This document shows positions 60,606-64,000 of a stretch of DNA of 64,000 nt, piece after piece (the stretch's first letter is position 1; the number at the start of each line of letters is the position of its first letter). The notes beneath the pieces are model-generated. The model searched no databases. It saw only the letters and a program-made list of their open reading frames with translations, and was not told the DNA's origin. A program made the position numbers and the translations under genes. The stretch comes from Excoecaria cochinchinensis (lineage: Eukaryota > Streptophyta > Magnoliopsida > Malpighiales > Euphorbiaceae). The stretch lies in contig CANTUQ010000101.1 in NCBI GenBank assembly GCA_947683425.1, positions 31,333,001 through 31,397,000 of the forward strand, given 5' to 3'.

Positions 60606-61869
60606 CATGTTGCTTGGAAAAATTACCATAAAAAGAAATGGCAATTACTGTTCTTGATTTGAGAAAACTGTGATGGTTTCCTGAATTTTGAAAATATGCT
60701 AATATTATACATGTAGTTACCTGAAAGATGATATTTACTTTATATTGTTAGCTTATTATTAACATATTGAAGTGTAAACCATTAATGGGACTAAATTTTC
60801 CAACCATTAGATCTCTAGTTTGTACTCCATTCTTTGGAATAAGACCAGTCCATGCTTTTGTTCATCGGGCCGATAATGCGCTAACTAAAACATTCAAGAA
60901 GAGAAAAATGAATGCTATTCTTCTTACATTGCATTATTGGCTCGGTGCATGAATGAAAGCATAGGCTTCATATCCCTGATCAGTGACCTCCTGATTGCAG
61001 GTATGAACTATACACTAATTACAGATAATTTGATCGTGGGATCGCAGCCTCAGAGGCCCGAAGACATAGATCATCTGAAACATGAAGAGAATGTGGCATA
61101 CATTCTAAATTTGCAGCAGGACGAGGACATTGAGTATTGGGGCATTGACTTGCAGTCCATTATAAAAAGATGTCAAGAACTTGGAATCCGTCATATGAGA
61201 AGGCCTGTAAGCAAACATTTGTAGCTTGAAACATAAACTTGAGTCTCAATTGTCAAAATTTCAGTGAGATTTCTTATTTTTCGAACTTTTTTTAGAAATG
61301 CATATGGTTATAAGCGATTGAAACTGGGAGAATTATTTTTCTTCAGGCAAAAGATTTTGATCCTGATTCGTTGAGAAATATACTACCTAAAGCTGTTTCA
61401 TCATTGGAATGGGCCATTTGCAAGGGGAAAGGCCGAGTGTATGTTCATTGCACAGCTGGACTAGGGAGAGCTCCTGCTGTTGCAATTGCTTACATGTTCT
61501 GGTTTTGTAGCATGAATGTTAGTCGTCAAACTCTTCCACCATTACTTTTTTCCTTGAATATTGATGCTAAATATATAAATGTACTTCTTGGATTGTTAGA
61601 AATTCAACTAGTTTGTCAAAACTGCAATATTGTTTCCTAAATGATTAAATGTGACTGATGAACAGCTGAATGAAGCATATGATAGACTAACTTCAAAAAG
61701 ACCTTGTGGACCCAATAAAAGATCAATACGCGCGGCTACTTATGATCTTGCCAAGAATGATCCATGGAAGGAGCCGTTTGAGAATCTTCCGGAACATGCT
61801 TTTGAAGGTGTAGCTGACTGGGAGAGGAAGTTGATTCATGACCGTGTTCGTGCCCTCCGTGGAACTTGA
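59860..61869 (+). CDS. LSF2: phosphoglucan phosphatase LSF2, chloroplast
   Basis: Four exons (59860-60139, 61001-61206, 61347-61517, 61666-61869) give 286 residues, close to Arabidopsis LSF2. The enzyme removes C3 phosphate from transient starch so that amylases can degrade it. The first ~60 residues are a Ser/Thr-rich transit peptide. The dual-specificity phosphatase core begins at NYTLITDNLIVGSQPQRPED and carries YILNLQQDEDIEYWGID and the general-acid loop AKDFDP. The active-site P-loop is VHCTAGLGRAPA with Cys197 and Arg203. The C-terminal extension (RAATYDLAKNDPWKEPFENL) is the LSF2/SEX4 'CT' motif. There is no carbohydrate-binding module, as expected of LSF2 rather than SEX4. Intron 1 contains a (GA)n run, and an intron appears to lie in the 3' UTR. 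Confidence 0.95.
60579..60605. repeat. (GA)n microsatellite in LSF2 intron 1
   Basis: About 13 GA units within the first intron. Confidence 0.9.
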
Positions 61870-61875
61870 CCACTG

Positions 61876-62025
61876 GTAATCATATTATCATCCTATTAGA
61901 CTGCTATCCAAATTGTTAATATCAAAGCTAAGCTATCTTGGGAATCGTTCACCTGTACCATCTTAGATTGGTCAACGCGGCTCAGTTTATTAATTTAGTT
62001 ACTTGTATGTTGCCCTTCTTGCTAG
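61876..62025 (+). other. probable 3' UTR intron of LSF2
   Basis: CACTG|GTAATC lies six bases after the stop codon and TTGCTAG| at 62025 gives a matching acceptor. The following segment is open for 25 codons (VDDGLNHVKPEEEHHNH...) in one frame, so an alternative C-terminus is conceivable, though a 3' UTR exon is simpler. Confidence 0.4.
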
Positions 62026-62797
62026 GTTGATGATGGTCTAAACCATGTTAAACCAGAAGAGGAGCACCACAATCATGACAAGCCATCTAGTAGGGGAAAC
62101 TGATCGGGGAGGAATTTGTTTCTTCATTGTCAATTGTATGCATGGATGTTATACTTGTTAGAACAAGTGCTGTGATGATGCAACATAATCAGCACAATTT
62201 AAGTCATGGAAAGCTCTTCTAGTATTACTGTTGCCATAATTCCAGTATAATAATTCCAATCATTATTCTCTTCTGCTACGATTATCCTGGTAGAATTGAT
62301 TGATCACAGTTATAGCGTCTTATCATGGGGCAAGAGCATAACAAGTTGATACAAATCTCATTGTCAGTAAATCTGTTGATTTGTCATTGATATCACATAT
62401 AAAGGAACTCAGGAAATTTGCAACCTAATATGTTTAAAGGAATTTTTTTACAACAAAACAGAAATGTTGCACAAGCCTGGGGGCAATTGAGAGTACATAT
62501 AACAAAGTCTTGAAATTGCAATATCAGTTGCTTCCTGCATGAGCAGCTTTAGTGAATTGCAAAATTTTCCAAATGAAGATGACTCTTCATAAAGGATGGA
62601 AAAGAGCAGCAAAAAATGTATTAGAAACTGAGCTAACATATAATGCTTCTCCTATGGATACAATTAATTAGTTAATGATATTAAATGAATACTTATGCAA
62701 TCATTAGGCAAATGAACATTGTTATTGATTGATCTTAGCAGCTATAGAACAAAATTGTACACGATAATTTTAGGGGGAAAAAGAACATTAAAAAGTT

Positions 62798-63888
62798 TTA
62801 AACATTCTGAAGCTTGGCAAGTTGAGCTTGACGGCGTCCTAAATGGAAAGCAGTGACTAGCCACATTAAACAGACCTGGAGTGCACAGAGAAATGGAAAA
62901 CATTCATGATTGGTTGAAGAAATATGAGCATAAGAACGGATGCATGAAAATCAGAAAACACAGAGTAATCCGGAACAGAGGCAGAGAATAAGAAAAAAGT
63001 GTTCAAGAACTCAGGTCTATTGGACCAATAATCCACCACGATTAAGAAATATATACGAGTATGTTACACATACAGGCAAGGCATAGAGGGAGACAGTTGA
63101 GGTCCTTCCGTGAAGACTGCTGAATAGGAGTCTGTACATCCCTGCTGCTATAGCATCTCCAAGACGTTGAATGACTACATCTATACACACCTGCAGCACA
63201 ACACTGTGGTAGTAAGAATGATGTTTTGATTTTTCTCACTATTCCACATGGTGATAAAAGATAAGGTAACTACAGGGGTACAGTATGTGGAGCATGACAT
63301 TTTGACATTTATCTAGGAAAAATCAGCACTATTAATAAATGTCTGTAATATGAAAAGACTTCCAAAATACATCATACAAAATTAGATAAAAAATGGTTTG
63401 GGGATAAATGGATAATATGACATTATGTAACTTATTCAAAGTTGTTTCGTCTTCATGATCCAGTTCTTAGGAGTCACAATGAAAAAAATCTACAAACCTT
63501 TGCTTTGTATTTCTCTTCCAGTGAAACAACAGTGAATAGGAGTTCTCTTCCAGGCCTGGTCACCACATACGTGACCACCTACAAAGTAATGAAAAACCAA
63601 CTATGAGGTCTCAGACCACATCTAACTCCTCAGCCGGCTCATTTTGCCTAAAAGAATAGTAAAAGCAAAAGGCGCAATCACCTTAGCATATACAGAGCAT
63701 ACAAAAGAATGACGAAAGGTGAAAAAGGAATAAAGAAAAGTTGGCATTTGACAAACCTTCCTCAAAGTCTCACAGATGGCAACTGCTAACCAAGTTGGCC
63801 AAACTGCAATAGCGACCAAGTTTGCAAAGCCAACAACTGGAGCAGAGCATATAGCTGAAGTAACTCCAGCTATAGTGAGGATACGCCC
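62798..63888 (-). CDS. C-terminal part of a polytopic membrane transporter-like protein (5' end beyond window)
   Basis: Four exons (63757-63888, 63498-63578, 63074-63190, 62798-62875), all phase 0, give about 135 codons to the stop. Hydrophobic helices are GVTSAICSAPVVGFANLVAI, AVWPTWLAVAI and CLMWLVTAFHL. Between them lies a conserved loop, TYVVTRPGRELLFTVVS, then EEKYKAKVCIDVVIQRLGDA. The R-E-L-L-F-T and YKAK.x.ID..xxRxGDA pattern resembles the loop of bacterial/plastid ATP/ADP-type translocases and related major-facilitator proteins. The substrate is not known. More N-terminal exons must lie to the right of the window edge. Confidence 0.75.
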
Positions 63889-64000
63889 CTGTAATTTTAC
63901 AAGACAAGTGAGATATAAATTAAGTAGCCAATGGAAAGTCACAAACAGTGACATAGTTGCCAATGTGTCTATATATGTCTAACATCATGAAGAACAGTGA

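Overview
The window is nuclear DNA of a flowering plant, almost certainly a eudicot. Genes are split by short AT-rich introns with plant splice signals. Intergenic DNA is very AT-rich and carries (AT)n microsatellites and degenerate MITEs. The protein set is plant-specific: APO, PPR, class III peroxidase, CIPK, phosphoglucan phosphatase and a CC-type NLR relic. I cannot name the species. All exon models below were joined by eye from splice signals and reading-frame continuity, without transcript data.

Layout. 0-5.7 kb: the possible last exon of an unknown gene, a foldback repeat, then a BTB/POZ gene (-). 7.6-10.4 kb: a chloroplast APO-type gene (-). 11.1-12.3 kb: a class III peroxidase (+). 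13.1-15.1 kb: an intronless PLS-class PPR gene (-). 16.1-16.7 kb: a small HIG1-domain gene (-). 18.1-20.4 kb: a sororin-like cohesin protector (+). 21-25.3 kb: a decayed NLR gene lacking its NB-ARC and interrupted by a 2.1-kb LTR-like insertion that itself carries a hAT-type MITE. 26.3-28.0 kb: an HMG-box gene (+). 29.5-33.5 kb: a plastid HAD-like protein (+). 35.0-37.9 kb: uroporphyrinogen decarboxylase (+). 41.6-42.9 kb: a CIPK kinase (+). 43-52 kb: a gene-free, MITE-rich stretch. 52.2-54.0 kb: an AZG1-like purine permease (+). 58.2-58.5 kb: an S1/SPH secreted protein (+), followed by a second LRR relic. 59.9-61.9 kb: LSF2 phosphoglucan phosphatase (+). 62.8-63.9 kb to the edge: the 3' part of a polytopic membrane protein (-).

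These are independent single-gene units, as is normal for a plant, not an operon or a dedicated system. Several have plastid roles (APO, UROD, LSF2, HAD). From memory, the HAD/AZG1/LSF2 order recalls Arabidopsis At3g10970/At3g10960/At3g10940, and the BTB and sororin genes recall At3g56230/At3g56250, which suggests conserved microsynteny. I did not find a convincing new biological system. The strongest unusual signals are three inferred GC-AG introns (one a frame-switching tandem donor in UROD), a HAD-fold protein whose nucleophile aspartate is a serine, nested transposon structures with target-site duplications, and a 25-bp T-tract insertion with a 14-bp duplication.
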